Shown: positions 51,101 through 59,204 of the stretch, one piece after another | How the letters are laid out: each line of letters starts with the position of its first letter | How positions within the stretch are numbered: the stretch's first letter is position 1 | Assembly (NCBI GenBank): GCA_934149105.1 | Contig: CAKPDP010000001.1 | Location: forward strand, 166,816 to 230,815 | DNA: 64,000 bases | Direction: 5' to 3' | Origin: an uncultured Bacilli bacterium | Lineage (GTDB): Bacteria; Bacillota_I; Bacilli_A; RF39; UBA660 | Notes under the pieces: generated by a model | What the model saw: only the letters and a program-made list of their open reading frames with translations | What the model was told of the DNA's origin: nothing | The model's database searches: none | Program-made: the position numbers and the translations under genes

Positions 51101-53703
51101 ATATATTTAAATACGATATTTCTATAGCGGGTCTTTCAGATAAGTATCCTACTAAACCAGTAGCGTCTTCAGTATATACACCAGAGAAACAAAGTCCTTT
51201 ATATAGTATTTATAAATCTTATAGTACAGATAATAGCATTGTTTATAAATATAAATTTACAGATATAGATAATGCTATTCATAAAGAAAGTGATGATACA
51301 TATAAATTCTATTTTAAGAAGAATGATAGTGAAGAATATGAGAAATATGAACTTACTATAGATAAAGATGATGATAATTCTTATCATGAACTTACTTTTG
51401 ATAATATGATTATTGGAGATAGTTATAGTATTAACTATAAGAAAGAGACTGTTTCTGGTAGTCCGGTGATGACAGAGATCGAGAGTGATGTTTTTGAAGG
51501 AGAACAAAATATAGATAATTATGATGTTAAATATAAGTTACAATATAGTGAGAATGATAATAGATTAGCTATTAAATTATTAGATAATGATTTCTTAAAG
51601 AGAATTATCTTGTATGAAGTTACTATTAAAGATACTAGTGGTAAAGTAGATGACTATGTAAAATTATTTAGTAATGATGATATAACAGTAGGCCCTAGTG
51701 GAGATAGTAATTGTTTGGTTATTGATTATGCAACAATAGAGAAATTTATTGGTAAGGATACGAAAGTTAGTGTTAAGGCTTATTACGATAATGGGCTTAC
51801 TGGTCTAGATATAAAGTCAAAATATGGTTATGTATTTGAAAATAGAGAAGGAGGACATTTATATTTAGATAGTAAGGGAAATATTAAGACAGGAAATTCT
51901 ATTAGTTTATATAATTTTAGTTATAAAGATAATACAATGTCTATTAGTGATTACTTTAATAAAGATATTAGTAAAGATGTAGAGATAAATTATGTTAATA
52001 ATGGAGTTAATTATGGGGATTTAGGTAGTTTTGATCCAAAAGGAATTTCTTATGGTACTATTAATACTGATGATGATAATTTTAGATTTGATAGTATAAT
52101 TCCTAAAGTTAAACCAGTAATTAATGAGAAAGTAGATAGAAGTATAAATAGTTTTAAGATTAATGTAGAGTTTTCAGGTTTGACTGTAGATAGTTTAAAG
52201 AATCAGTTTAAAGTAGAAGATAATAAGTATTATGTTTATGTTGATTTATATAAAGATATTGAATGTACAGATCAGATAAAGGAACAAAAGATTGAAATTG
52301 CTCTAGATAGTAGTAAAGAGATTGGCTATAAGATTACGGCAACAGAATTTACTTTGCTTATGCCTGATACAGAGTATTATTATAAGTTATATGCTTATTT
52401 AAAACAAAGTGATGGTAATTATAAGAAGATAGAATTATTTGATGCTAACGGGGTAGATGGTTATACACATAGTATTTATAATATTTCAACAATGGGATCA
52501 GATGAAATATTTAGTACAATATCGGCTTATTATAATAAGACTCATTTTAATGGTTGTTATTATGGAGATACTTCAAAAATTAATTGTAAGAATAGTAATG
52601 GTACAATTAGAATTATGGATTTACAGTATCGTAAGAAATCTGGGGTTAATTATAAATTAAAGATGCAATTATTAGATGAAAATGGTAATGATTACTTTAA
52701 AGAGACGGCTTTAAATAGGACTGATTCTTTAAAGGGAGAAGAAAAGATTGTTGATGTTTCAACTAATGCTTCGGGGTTTGATGCTTTTAGTATGTTATTA
52801 GATGATAATTTTGTTTTTGGAGATGGATACTATAGATTAGTGCTTACGGCAGTATCGGATACTCCGATAACTTTAGAAGATGGTAGTAGTGATTTTGCCT
52901 CATTAGAGTTATATAATGAAGCGTTGGTTAGTACAGATAATCAATATTCTTCTAATCCTAGTAGAGTTAATGTAGCAGAATTAAAGGATCCTACTTTCGA
53001 TATAGTACCTACTTCAGAATTAAAAGATGGAAAGCCTGTTATTAAATTGACAATAACTCCTAAAGATGATGATAAGGTTATTGTTAATAGTACAGGGGAG
53101 ATTAATAAACCACGAGGATATTATGTGGTAACGTTAGTGGACGCTAATGGAAAAAAGATTGTTACTACAGATAGTTATCAAATTAATGGTAAGGCTCAAA
53201 GTGTTACTTTTGATGGAAATACTTATAGTGAGATACTAGCTAATAGTTATTACTATGTAAGGATTAGTACTTATACTTATAAGAATAATAAGAGCTTAGT
53301 AGGTACTTCACAACCAGTAGCATTCAATGTTTCAAAAATTGTTTATACTCCAAGTACGGGTGGTATATCTTTAGGTAACGTTTCTACTAGTATAAATTCT
53401 AGCTCTATTGCTTTGACTTATACTGGTGCCAGTGGAATGAATGATATTGATAAGATTACTTATTCTATTGCAGTTGATGGTGGTTCTAAGTTAGTAGATT
53501 CTAAAGATATTGTGAAGACTAATAATCAGGCGATTTTTAACGTTGATGCTAAAAATAATTATAAACTTAATTTTACAGGATTAAAGTTAAGTTCAGGTAA
53601 TATTTACTTAGTACAAATTGCATATTATCAAAAGAATAGTTCTGGTGGATATGATCAATTATTTGGTGGTAATATAGCTTATACTGTGGTATATGAAGAT
53701 TAA
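48196..53703 (+). CDS. Giant membrane-anchored Fn3-like repeat surface protein
   Basis: An 1835-aa protein with one N-terminal transmembrane helix (about 9-31) and the rest outside. Residues about 35-245 form a beta-rich anchor domain (ISDNKYIVAG, EGVVKIENQEVNYQ, GDKVSIDFGGMKVVYDG) that recurs in the next two genes. A charged Asn/Asp/Lys linker (250-305, with DNK repeats) follows, then a long array (310-1830) of fibronectin-III-like sandwiches with the telltale LSPNTNYLMTIYSS, LDSNTSYTVKVED and MPDTEYYYKLYAY turns. There is no LPxTG motif. Start ATG 48196 has GGGAG eight bases upstream; GTG 48181 is an alternative. It heads a three-gene operon and is probably an adhesin or stalk. Confidence 0.8.
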   Translation: MKKNGKSFIFILGISILTLVLLVVFSFVFRKDSSLAFIQDGYIITSNSERYYFKSGTTYKENLEHKYAFSDDNKKDVTVDMASFIHYNDKSIGFMQNGAIMDLMSANKSIVPYYNITNKSTISYKDGNYVINTATKSLGFEDILGRISDNKYIVAGKNLTLKLPEVEAVIEGDYFEITFVEEGVVKIENQEVNYQTTTQGTYIYAGDKVSIDFGGMKVVYDGNASMSLSQITINGEENIDVIDDEDKAVKPGDSKKDDNNSNDNKNNQGTNNEPNNNTNDGLNNDSKDNKDNKDNKDNNEKENSTDKYVELLDASVTTNMIKASFKYNNTKDLKGNLLLTITDIGTGSKAYSKVLDKTKSLDDIIVESLSPNTNYLMTIYSSNGDITNQYFQQSFRTEELGIVLNKVYATSSSLSYNIIYQDNSNVKAVTLALYNEKAEKVGESVTSTIDNNEEIRFNNLDSNTSYTVKVEDILLNSLNYVNVYNIQRTDITLKKNPDAASMELTTKTSKSGANLNVSKVSDPDSSIKSYTYKIYAGSYSGDQENRILYSKTVAVAKDTTSSSMKFDLADLDSEDRKLGYYRFSVDIAYYDNEKTMVLTNQKISSAFYLTEDSQDTLEDGKVRIDFEQDFDNTTYSSIAGKIKITDTKHKILVSGRDGYDNADTKFTIRYYSGDISTMSSTSISINSSDIDSDGYITKDIVIDGLTNNSGYIIELYADMYDEEGKVVNQIIDRSFSATTKSDVDKLKFTFSKDNGSDDNNVINFDGLISLTNPESKDTLKSVKVKLYKGSSAEIGNLIGEELTINGEDIFNKNYNFTNNSFGITDVLDLTEKSGGTLYQNYTIEITDAYYNSGNKAEVENNIYTYTISLAYMIERQLEKPTIAVSPITNGSTYTELDESTIIGYEVTAGAAIEKLKEMLGNLGIESINYYIYKLDSDGNEVLIKTIQSDALSTSLYFNGINEYDRGGKYIFKYDISIAGLSDKYPTKPVASSVYTPEKQSPLYSIYKSYSTDNSIVYKYKFTDIDNAIHKESDDTYKFYFKKNDSEEYEKYELTIDKDDDNSYHELTFDNMIIGDSYSINYKKETVSGSPVMTEIESDVFEGEQNIDNYDVKYKLQYSENDNRLAIKLLDNDFLKRIILYEVTIKDTSGKVDDYVKLFSNDDITVGPSGDSNCLVIDYATIEKFIGKDTKVSVKAYYDNGLTGLDIKSKYGYVFENREGGHLYLDSKGNIKTGNSISLYNFSYKDNTMSISDYFNKDISKDVEINYVNNGVNYGDLGSFDPKGISYGTINTDDDNFRFDSIIPKVKPVINEKVDRSINSFKINVEFSGLTVDSLKNQFKVEDNKYYVYVDLYKDIECTDQIKEQKIEIALDSSKEIGYKITATEFTLLMPDTEYYYKLYAYLKQSDGNYKKIELFDANGVDGYTHSIYNISTMGSDEIFSTISAYYNKTHFNGCYYGDTSKINCKNSNGTIRIMDLQYRKKSGVNYKLKMQLLDENGNDYFKETALNRTDSLKGEEKIVDVSTNASGFDAFSMLLDDNFVFGDGYYRLVLTAVSDTPITLEDGSSDFASLELYNEALVSTDNQYSSNPSRVNVAELKDPTFDIVPTSELKDGKPVIKLTITPKDDDKVIVNSTGEINKPRGYYVVTLVDANGKKIVTTDSYQINGKAQSVTFDGNTYSEILANSYYYVRISTYTYKNNKSLVGTSQPVAFNVSKIVYTPSTGGISLGNVSTSINSSSIALTYTGASGMNDIDKITYSIAVDGGSKLVDSKDIVKTNNQAIFNVDAKNNYKLNFTGLKLSSGNIYLVQIAYYQKNSSGGYDQLFGGNIAYTVVYED
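49054..49089 (+). repeat. Four tandem 9-bp units in the linker (Asp-Asn-Lys)
   Basis: AAAGATAAT is repeated four times without error; since nine is a multiple of three, slippage would change linker length without breaking the frame. Confidence 0.85.
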
Positions 53704-53714
53704 GGAGGATAAAA

Positions 53715-55145
53715 ATGAGAAAATATGATAAGAAGAATAAGATGAATATTGGAATTATTATAGGTATTAGTATTGTTATAATTGTTATATTTTCTTATTT
53801 TATCTTTAAAGTTATATCTATGTCGAGAATAGAATATAAGATAGATAAAGGATCAATATTTTATGATAATGATAAGAATATGACTTCTTTAGTACAGGAT
53901 GGTTTAGTTAAAGTTAAGTGGGGATCGAAATATTATGTTTTGATCGATGAGACTAATTATTTATTGGGAAATAATGGAATTATTTATAATCCTAATAGTG
54001 GTAAACTAGCATTATATGGAAAATTTTATGAAATTATGAAGGATGCTACGGTAGTAATAAAGAATAAAGAAACAATTTTAGAGAGTACTGCTATAGGACA
54101 TTTTTATAAGATAGCAGATAGAAAGTATTTGGTAGTAGATAGTAAGATAACAACAGGAGATGGACTTTTAGATACAAGTAATTATTTAATAGTAGAATTA
54201 GATAAACAGGGTAATGCTACTTTATATAATAATGAAGTTAATGTTAAGGCTATGACACAAACAAAGATTACGACTAATGATTATACTTTTGATGTAGCTA
54301 ATGAGATACTTATTTATGGTGATAATAAGATTGATTTAAAGAAGATTATTGGTAGTACTAATGAATATTCACCTAAAGATATAATAGTAGATGATAAGAA
54401 AGATAATGATAGTAATACAAATAATTCTAGTAATAATAATGCTAATAATACTAATAATGGTAATGAAAATAATATAAGTAATGGTAATAGTAATACTACT
54501 ATTTATGATGATAATAATAGTAAAGGGGATAGTTCTAATAATAGTAATGTTACAGAAAATATTCAAGTTACTAAGAGAACTTCGGTAATTAGAGTTGTTC
54601 CTAGTATTAGTTCTATTGCTATAGATTATGTTATATATGATCCTAAAAATGAATATAAGAATGTTTATGTAGAGATAGTTAATGAAAAGAATAATACTTC
54701 AACGACAGTTAATTTAAATAAGAATAGTACTAATGTAAATATTAGTAATTTGGAGACTGGTACTAAGTATAAGTTATATTTTAATTATACTTATATAGAT
54801 AGTGATGGGAATATGAAGAATTATAATTATAATACGGTATCTGTTACAACGAAGATTCCGGTAATGGCTCTTTCTTTGAATGATATAACTAGTAGTAAGA
54901 TAGGATATAAAATAGATTTAGATGATACTTATAATGTAGATAAAGTAGTTATATCCATAATAAATAATGATAAGGTTGTTGGTTCTTATACAAAGACTAA
55001 TGTAGGTAATGTTAATTCATTTAGTGATTATATAGATGTTAGTAATTATGATTTATCTTCAGGTATAGTTACTGTTAAGATTTCTAATATGGTTATTGAT
55101 GGTAATAATTATGATACTAACGTTTATTATAAATTTAGTTATTAG
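53715..55145 (+). CDS. Membrane-anchored surface protein, mid-size relative in the Fn3 operon
   Basis: A 476-aa protein with one transmembrane helix (about 11-33), an anchor domain (35-215) homologous by eye to those of its two neighbours (KIADRKYLVVDSKIT, GNATLYNNEVNVKAMTQTKI, NEILIYGDNKIDLKKI), an Asn/Ser-rich linker (222-278), and one or two Fn3-like domains at the end (NISNLETGTKYKLYFNYTYI). It starts 11 bases after the giant gene with AAGGAGGATAAAA. Function unknown; the shared anchor suggests that the three products assemble together. Confidence 0.78.
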   Translation: MRKYDKKNKMNIGIIIGISIVIIVIFSYFIFKVISMSRIEYKIDKGSIFYDNDKNMTSLVQDGLVKVKWGSKYYVLIDETNYLLGNNGIIYNPNSGKLALYGKFYEIMKDATVVIKNKETILESTAIGHFYKIADRKYLVVDSKITTGDGLLDTSNYLIVELDKQGNATLYNNEVNVKAMTQTKITTNDYTFDVANEILIYGDNKIDLKKIIGSTNEYSPKDIIVDDKKDNDSNTNNSSNNNANNTNNGNENNISNGNSNTTIYDDNNSKGDSSNNSNVTENIQVTKRTSVIRVVPSISSIAIDYVIYDPKNEYKNVYVEIVNEKNNTSTTVNLNKNSTNVNISNLETGTKYKLYFNYTYIDSDGNMKNYNYNTVSVTTKIPVMALSLNDITSSKIGYKIDLDDTYNVDKVVISIINNDKVVGSYTKTNVGNVNSFSDYIDVSNYDLSSGIVTVKISNMVIDGNNYDTNVYYKFSY

Positions 55146-55156
55146 GAGGTAGTTCA

Positions 55157-55903
55157 ATGAAATATAAAGTAAATAATATTATTAAGATTATTAAAGATAA
55201 TTATAAAATTGTGGTACCTTCTATTGTAATTATTGTTTTATTAATTTCTTTATTTATAACATTATATTTTTATAAATATAATAGTTATCATAAAGATGAA
55301 GAGATTAGTTTTTATCATTATGTTACAGCTTCAAAAGAAGAATTTAAAGCAGTACTTAGTAGGAATAGAATGAATGAAGTAATTAGTTTTAAGAGTGATG
55401 ATAAAAAAATGATAATAGATACTTATCCTATATATACTGATAATTCTAAATTGATTTTATTTCCTGGATCAATGAATGTAGTATATGCTACTAATGAATT
55501 GAAACAATATTCTACTAATAAATATAGTTATTTATATTATGATATTAATGATTATAAGTTAAAAGATAAAGATTATGATAATTATATTAAACATTGCTTT
55601 TTATATGATGGTAATAATTTATATTTCTTTTTAGATACAGTTAATTTAAGTGTTAATGGAGAAAATATAGAACTTAGTCCTTTATCTTTTGTGGTTGCTA
55701 ATAGTGGTAATAATATTAGTTATTATGATAAAAAGAATGATAGTTATAGGACTATAGATGTTACTAATAATGAAGCATGGGTTGAAAATAATTATTATAA
55801 AATTAATGTTATGGAAGATAAGTTAGATTATTATGGAAATAATGTTTTAATTATTAATGATCTTACATATTTAAAGAAGATAAGTGAGAGTGTAAAGAAA
55901 TAG
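55157..55903 (+). CDS. Membrane-anchored surface protein, small relative in the Fn3 operon
   Basis: A 248-aa protein with a Lys/Ile-rich cytoplasmic head, one transmembrane helix (about 18-38) and only the anchor-type domain outside (45-245). LYDGNNLYFFLDTVN and YYKINVMEDKLDYYGNNVLI align with the corresponding strands of the two upstream proteins. No Fn3 part. It starts 11 bases after its neighbour with TAGGAGGTAG and ends the operon at a strong terminator. Possibly the base or partner subunit of the assembly; inference only. Confidence 0.75.
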   Translation: MKYKVNNIIKIIKDNYKIVVPSIVIIVLLISLFITLYFYKYNSYHKDEEISFYHYVTASKEEFKAVLSRNRMNEVISFKSDDKKMIIDTYPIYTDNSKLILFPGSMNVVYATNELKQYSTNKYSYLYYDINDYKLKDKDYDNYIKHCFLYDGNNLYFFLDTVNLSVNGENIELSPLSFVVANSGNNISYYDKKNDSYRTIDVTNNEAWVENNYYKINVMEDKLDYYGNNVLIINDLTYLKKISESVKK

Positions 55904-55913
55904 TTTGTTAAGT

Positions 55914-55944
55914 AGGATTCTTCTGATTTTGAAGAATCCTTTTT
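55914..55944 (+). terminator. Terminator of the three-gene surface operon
   Basis: AGGATTCTTC (55914-55923) pairs perfectly with GAAGAATCCT (55931-55940), followed by five T. Confidence 0.9.
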
Positions 55945-55990
55945 AGGCATTAAATGTAGAACAAATATGAATATTTAAGATTTAAATGGA

Positions 55991-56038
55991 TATACTATCA
56001 TTGAAGAAAAGTGCCAAAAGTGGCAAAAATCTTCAATG
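55991..56038 (+). promoter_or_regulatory. -10 box and 40-bp nested palindrome before the DUF4143 ATPase gene
   Basis: TATACT (55991-55996) is followed at once by a symmetric element: CATTGAAGA, AAAG, TGCCA, AAAG, TGGCA, AAAA, TCTTCAATG (55999-56038). Outer and inner arms are perfect inverted repeats with equal A-rich spacers. It ends two bases before the ribosome site, so it could be a repressor operator at the transcription start, or an RNA hairpin that masks translation. Confidence 0.65.
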
Positions 56039-56047
56039 GAGGTAAAA

Positions 56048-57289
56048 ATGAAAACGATAAAAAGAGATGTTTATTTAAACAGATTAATAAGTAGGAAAGA
56101 AAATGGTTTAATTAAAATTGTTACAGGAATTAGGCGATGTGGTAAATCTTATTTGTTGAATGAATTGTTTGTGAATTATTTAAGAGAATCTGGTGTAAAA
56201 GAAGATCATATAATTAAACTTGCTCTTGATAGGGAAATAAATAGAAAATATCATGATTCTAAGTTATTAAATGAGTATATTTTTTCTAATATAAAAGATG
56301 ATGATATGTATTATGTTATTTTAGATGAAATTCAATTGGTAGAAGGTTTTGAATTTGTTTTAAATGGGTTATTGTATGAAAAAAATATAGATGTATATGT
56401 AACTGGTAGTAATTCTAAGTTTTTATCTTCTGATATAATTACTGAATTTAGAGGAAGAGGGGATCAAGTAAGAGTTTTCCCACTTTCGTTTGCGGAATTT
56501 GTGAGTGCTTATGATGGTGATAAGTATGAAGCATGGCAAGAATATATTACTTATGGAGGATTACCATTAATATTATCGAAAAAGAATGATGAAGAAAAAT
56601 CACAGTATTTAAAAGAAGAATTTGAAAAAACATATATTAAAGATATTATTGAAAGAAATAATATTCAAAGAGTTGATGTATTGGATTCTATAATTAATAT
56701 ACTTGCTTCTGCAGTAGGCTCACTTACAAATCCTCAAAAAATATATGATACATTTAAGAGTAATGGAGAAAAGGAATTGTCTTTAAATACAATTAATTCT
56801 TATATTAGAAATATTGAAGATTCTTTTATTGTTAATAAGTTAAATAGATATGATATAAAAGGAAAAAAATATATTCAAACTCCCCAAAAATATTATTTTT
56901 CAGATATAGGACTAAGAAATGCTAGATTAAATTTTAGACAGCAGGAAGAAAACCATTTAATGGAAAATATTATATATAACGAATTATTAATTAGGGGATA
57001 TAATGTAGATGTTGGAGTTATTGAAATAAGAGAAAATAATCAAAGAAAGCAATTAGAAGTTGATTTTGTATGTAATCAAGGAAGTAAAAGATATTATATT
57101 CAGGTTGCTCTTAATTTAGATACTCAAGAAAAGACGCAACAAGAAGCAAAATCATTAAATAATATTGGAGACAGTTTTAAAAAAATTATTGTGGTAAAAG
57201 ATAGTATTAAATTATGGAGAAATGATGATGGAATTTTAATAATTGGAATACAAGAGTTTTTGTTGAATAAAAATAGTTTAGATTTATAA
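56048..57289 (+). CDS. ATP-binding protein, AAA_14 + DUF4143
   Basis: A 413-aa STAND/AAA-type ATPase of the widespread AAA_14-DUF4143 family. Walker A is GIRRCGKSYLLNEL (about residue 27), Walker B is YYVILDEIQLV, the sensor region is YVTGSNSKFLSSD, and the DUF4143 part contains an endonuclease-like core ending EVDFVCNQGSKRYYIQVA, a PD-(D/E)xK-type pattern. Function of the family is unsettled; a toxin or mobile-element role is often suspected. ATG 56048 follows GGAGGTAAAA; ATG 56036 sits inside the palindrome. It is monocistronic. Confidence 0.88.
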   Translation: MKTIKRDVYLNRLISRKENGLIKIVTGIRRCGKSYLLNELFVNYLRESGVKEDHIIKLALDREINRKYHDSKLLNEYIFSNIKDDDMYYVILDEIQLVEGFEFVLNGLLYEKNIDVYVTGSNSKFLSSDIITEFRGRGDQVRVFPLSFAEFVSAYDGDKYEAWQEYITYGGLPLILSKKNDEEKSQYLKEEFEKTYIKDIIERNNIQRVDVLDSIINILASAVGSLTNPQKIYDTFKSNGEKELSLNTINSYIRNIEDSFIVNKLNRYDIKGKKYIQTPQKYYFSDIGLRNARLNFRQQEENHLMENIIYNELLIRGYNVDVGVIEIRENNQRKQLEVDFVCNQGSKRYYIQVALNLDTQEKTQQEAKSLNNIGDSFKKIIVVKDSIKLWRNDDGILIIGIQEFLLNKNSLDL

Positions 57290-57600
57290 ATATATATAAT
57301 ACTTAAAAGATAGGAAAATCAGTTTGAAAATATTGAACTGATTTTTTTAGGTAAAATAAGGGACATTGATGTGTTTTTTGGATAAAACGCCTTTACTGAA
57401 TAGAAAATTATAACTTTTTAAAAGATGGTTGGATTTTAGAGAAATTTCTTCTATTTTGTTTAGAAATAGTTTGGAATTTGAACTATTTTTCTATTAAATA
57501 TTGCTTTTTTTTAAGAGGACAAATATAATTAAAGAAAGATATGATATGTAATTTGAAAGAGATAATTATCAAAAAATTATAGTGTTAGGTGATTTAGTAG
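57290..57600. other. Intergenic region before the GT-C-like gene
   Basis: After the terminator hairpin (57315-57348) there are about 250 AT-rich bases with no frame carrying a ribosome site. A TATAGT at about 57579 could be the -10 of the following gene, whose ribosome site is TAGGTGATTTAG. Nothing else recognised. Confidence 0.5.
57315..57348 (+). terminator. Terminator of the DUF4143 ATPase gene
   Basis: AAAATCAGTT (57315-57324) pairs with AACTGATTTT (57336-57345), followed by further T. Confidence 0.85.
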
Positions 57601-59067
57601 ATGAAGAAAAAAAGTGTAGTGCTAGTTATTATAAGTATTGTGTTAATAGCAATACTTATGGCTAATAAAGTATTTCAGAATGATACTTATTATACAATTA
57701 AAGTAGGTGAATCTATAATAAAGAATGGGATTGATTTTAAGGATCATTTTGCTATTCATAGTTTAAGTTATTCTTATCCACATTGGTTATATGATGTGGT
57801 AGTATATGGAGTGTATAAATTATTTGATTTTAAGGGATTATATATATTTAATATTGTTATTTATATTGTATTGGGATTAGTATTTTTCTTTGTTAATAAG
57901 AGTATTAATAAGAGAATGACTGTGGTATCTATTATGTCTATTTTGACAGTGGTTATGATTAATGCTTATGTAGTAGTTAGGGCACAGAGTATTAGTTTTA
58001 TATTATTCTTATTAGAAATATATTGTCTTAGAAAGTTATTAGATAGTGATGATAAGAAATATAGTATTTATTTAATAATTATTTCAATTATTATTTGTAA
58101 TGTTCATGTAGCTGTATGGCCTTTATATTATATTTTATTCTTACCGTATATTGTAGAGTATTTATTAGCTAAATTTAAAGAGAAGAAGATAGTAAAAATT
58201 TTAGATAAAAAATTAGAAATAGTTAAAAGAAAGGGAATAAAAAAATTATTTATTACGTTGATTGTTAGTTTATTTACTGGATTAGTATCGCCATTAAAAG
58301 ATATTCCATATACTTATTTTATTAGAACTTTTATGGGTAATTCTCAGTCTTATATTCAAGAACATAAGATGAGTTTAGGAATAGGAATTATTACAGTTAG
58401 TTTAATAGTTGTTTTAGGACTAATTATAATAATGATTTGGCGATCAAAGAAAAAGATAAGAATAGTAGATATATTTATGATTGTTGGACTTATGATTATG
58501 GCTTTTATGTCAAAGAGACATTTTTCTTTATTTATAATATTAGGAATGATTAGTGTTACAGGAGTAATAGTTAGATATTTAGATAAAAATAATAGAATTA
58601 TTAATGATCTTGTAGATAGTAGAGTGTTTTTAATAATTGTTATATTAGAAGTACTTATGATAGGTGATATAAAGTTTAATTATAATATTAAGAATAATTA
58701 TGTTGATGAGAAGATATATCCAGTAGAGGGTGTTAAATATTTAAAAGATAATTATGATGTTAAAAAGATAAGAATATTTAATGAATATAATTTTGGTAGT
58801 TATTTACTTTTTAAAGATATTCCGGTATTTATAGATAGTCGTGCTGATTTATATTGTAAGGAATTTAGTGGTTTATCTTATGATATTTTTGATGATTTTA
58901 TGGATATTAATAAAGGAGATATAGATAAATTAAATAATTATAATATTGATATTGTATTTATATATAGTGGTAAAGTATTAGATAATACTTTAAAAAGTAA
59001 TTATGATTATAGGGAAGTATATAGAGATAATTATTTTGTTATATATGAAAATATAGGTATTGAATAA
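57601..59067 (+). CDS. Polytopic membrane protein, GT-C glycosyltransferase-like
   Basis: A 488-aa protein with about ten transmembrane segments and an outside C-terminal domain. The first loop, DTYYTIKVGESIIKNGIDF then SYPHWLYDVVVYGVYKL, matches the pattern of GT-C enzymes, where an acidic residue in the first loop acts with a polyprenyl-phosphate sugar donor. The end contains FNEYNFGSYLLFK and PVFIDSRADLYC, common in bacterial members of this clan. It probably transfers a sugar on the outer face, for example onto the surface proteins nearby, which is inference. Start ATG 57601 follows TAGGTGATTTAGTAG. Confidence 0.72.
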   Translation: MKKKSVVLVIISIVLIAILMANKVFQNDTYYTIKVGESIIKNGIDFKDHFAIHSLSYSYPHWLYDVVVYGVYKLFDFKGLYIFNIVIYIVLGLVFFFVNKSINKRMTVVSIMSILTVVMINAYVVVRAQSISFILFLLEIYCLRKLLDSDDKKYSIYLIIISIIICNVHVAVWPLYYILFLPYIVEYLLAKFKEKKIVKILDKKLEIVKRKGIKKLFITLIVSLFTGLVSPLKDIPYTYFIRTFMGNSQSYIQEHKMSLGIGIITVSLIVVLGLIIIMIWRSKKKIRIVDIFMIVGLMIMAFMSKRHFSLFIILGMISVTGVIVRYLDKNNRIINDLVDSRVFLIIVILEVLMIGDIKFNYNIKNNYVDEKIYPVEGVKYLKDNYDVKKIRIFNEYNFGSYLLFKDIPVFIDSRADLYCKEFSGLSYDIFDDFMDINKGDIDKLNNYNIDIVFIYSGKVLDNTLKSNYDYREVYRDNYFVIYENIGIE

Positions 59068-59115
59068 AAAAGAAAAAAATATAGAATATTTTTGGGAAAT
59101 TTTTTTAATAAAATC

Positions 59116-59168
59116 TTGGTTATCTAGAAGTTAAAAATTGCCTTTTTCTTTCTTTTTTTTGTTAAAAT
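59116..59168 (+). promoter_or_regulatory. Surface-gene promoter module (copy 2)
   Basis: A 22-base element (59116-59137) starting TTGGTTATCTAGAAGTT, 47 bases upstream of an extended -10 TG-T-TAAAAT (59163-59168), with a pyrimidine tract that ends in eight T (59153-59160). It differs at one base from the element before the gene at 38885. Confidence 0.6.
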
Positions 59169-59204
59169 GTAGATAATGGATAATAAGGTAGGTGAAGAGT
59201 GATA

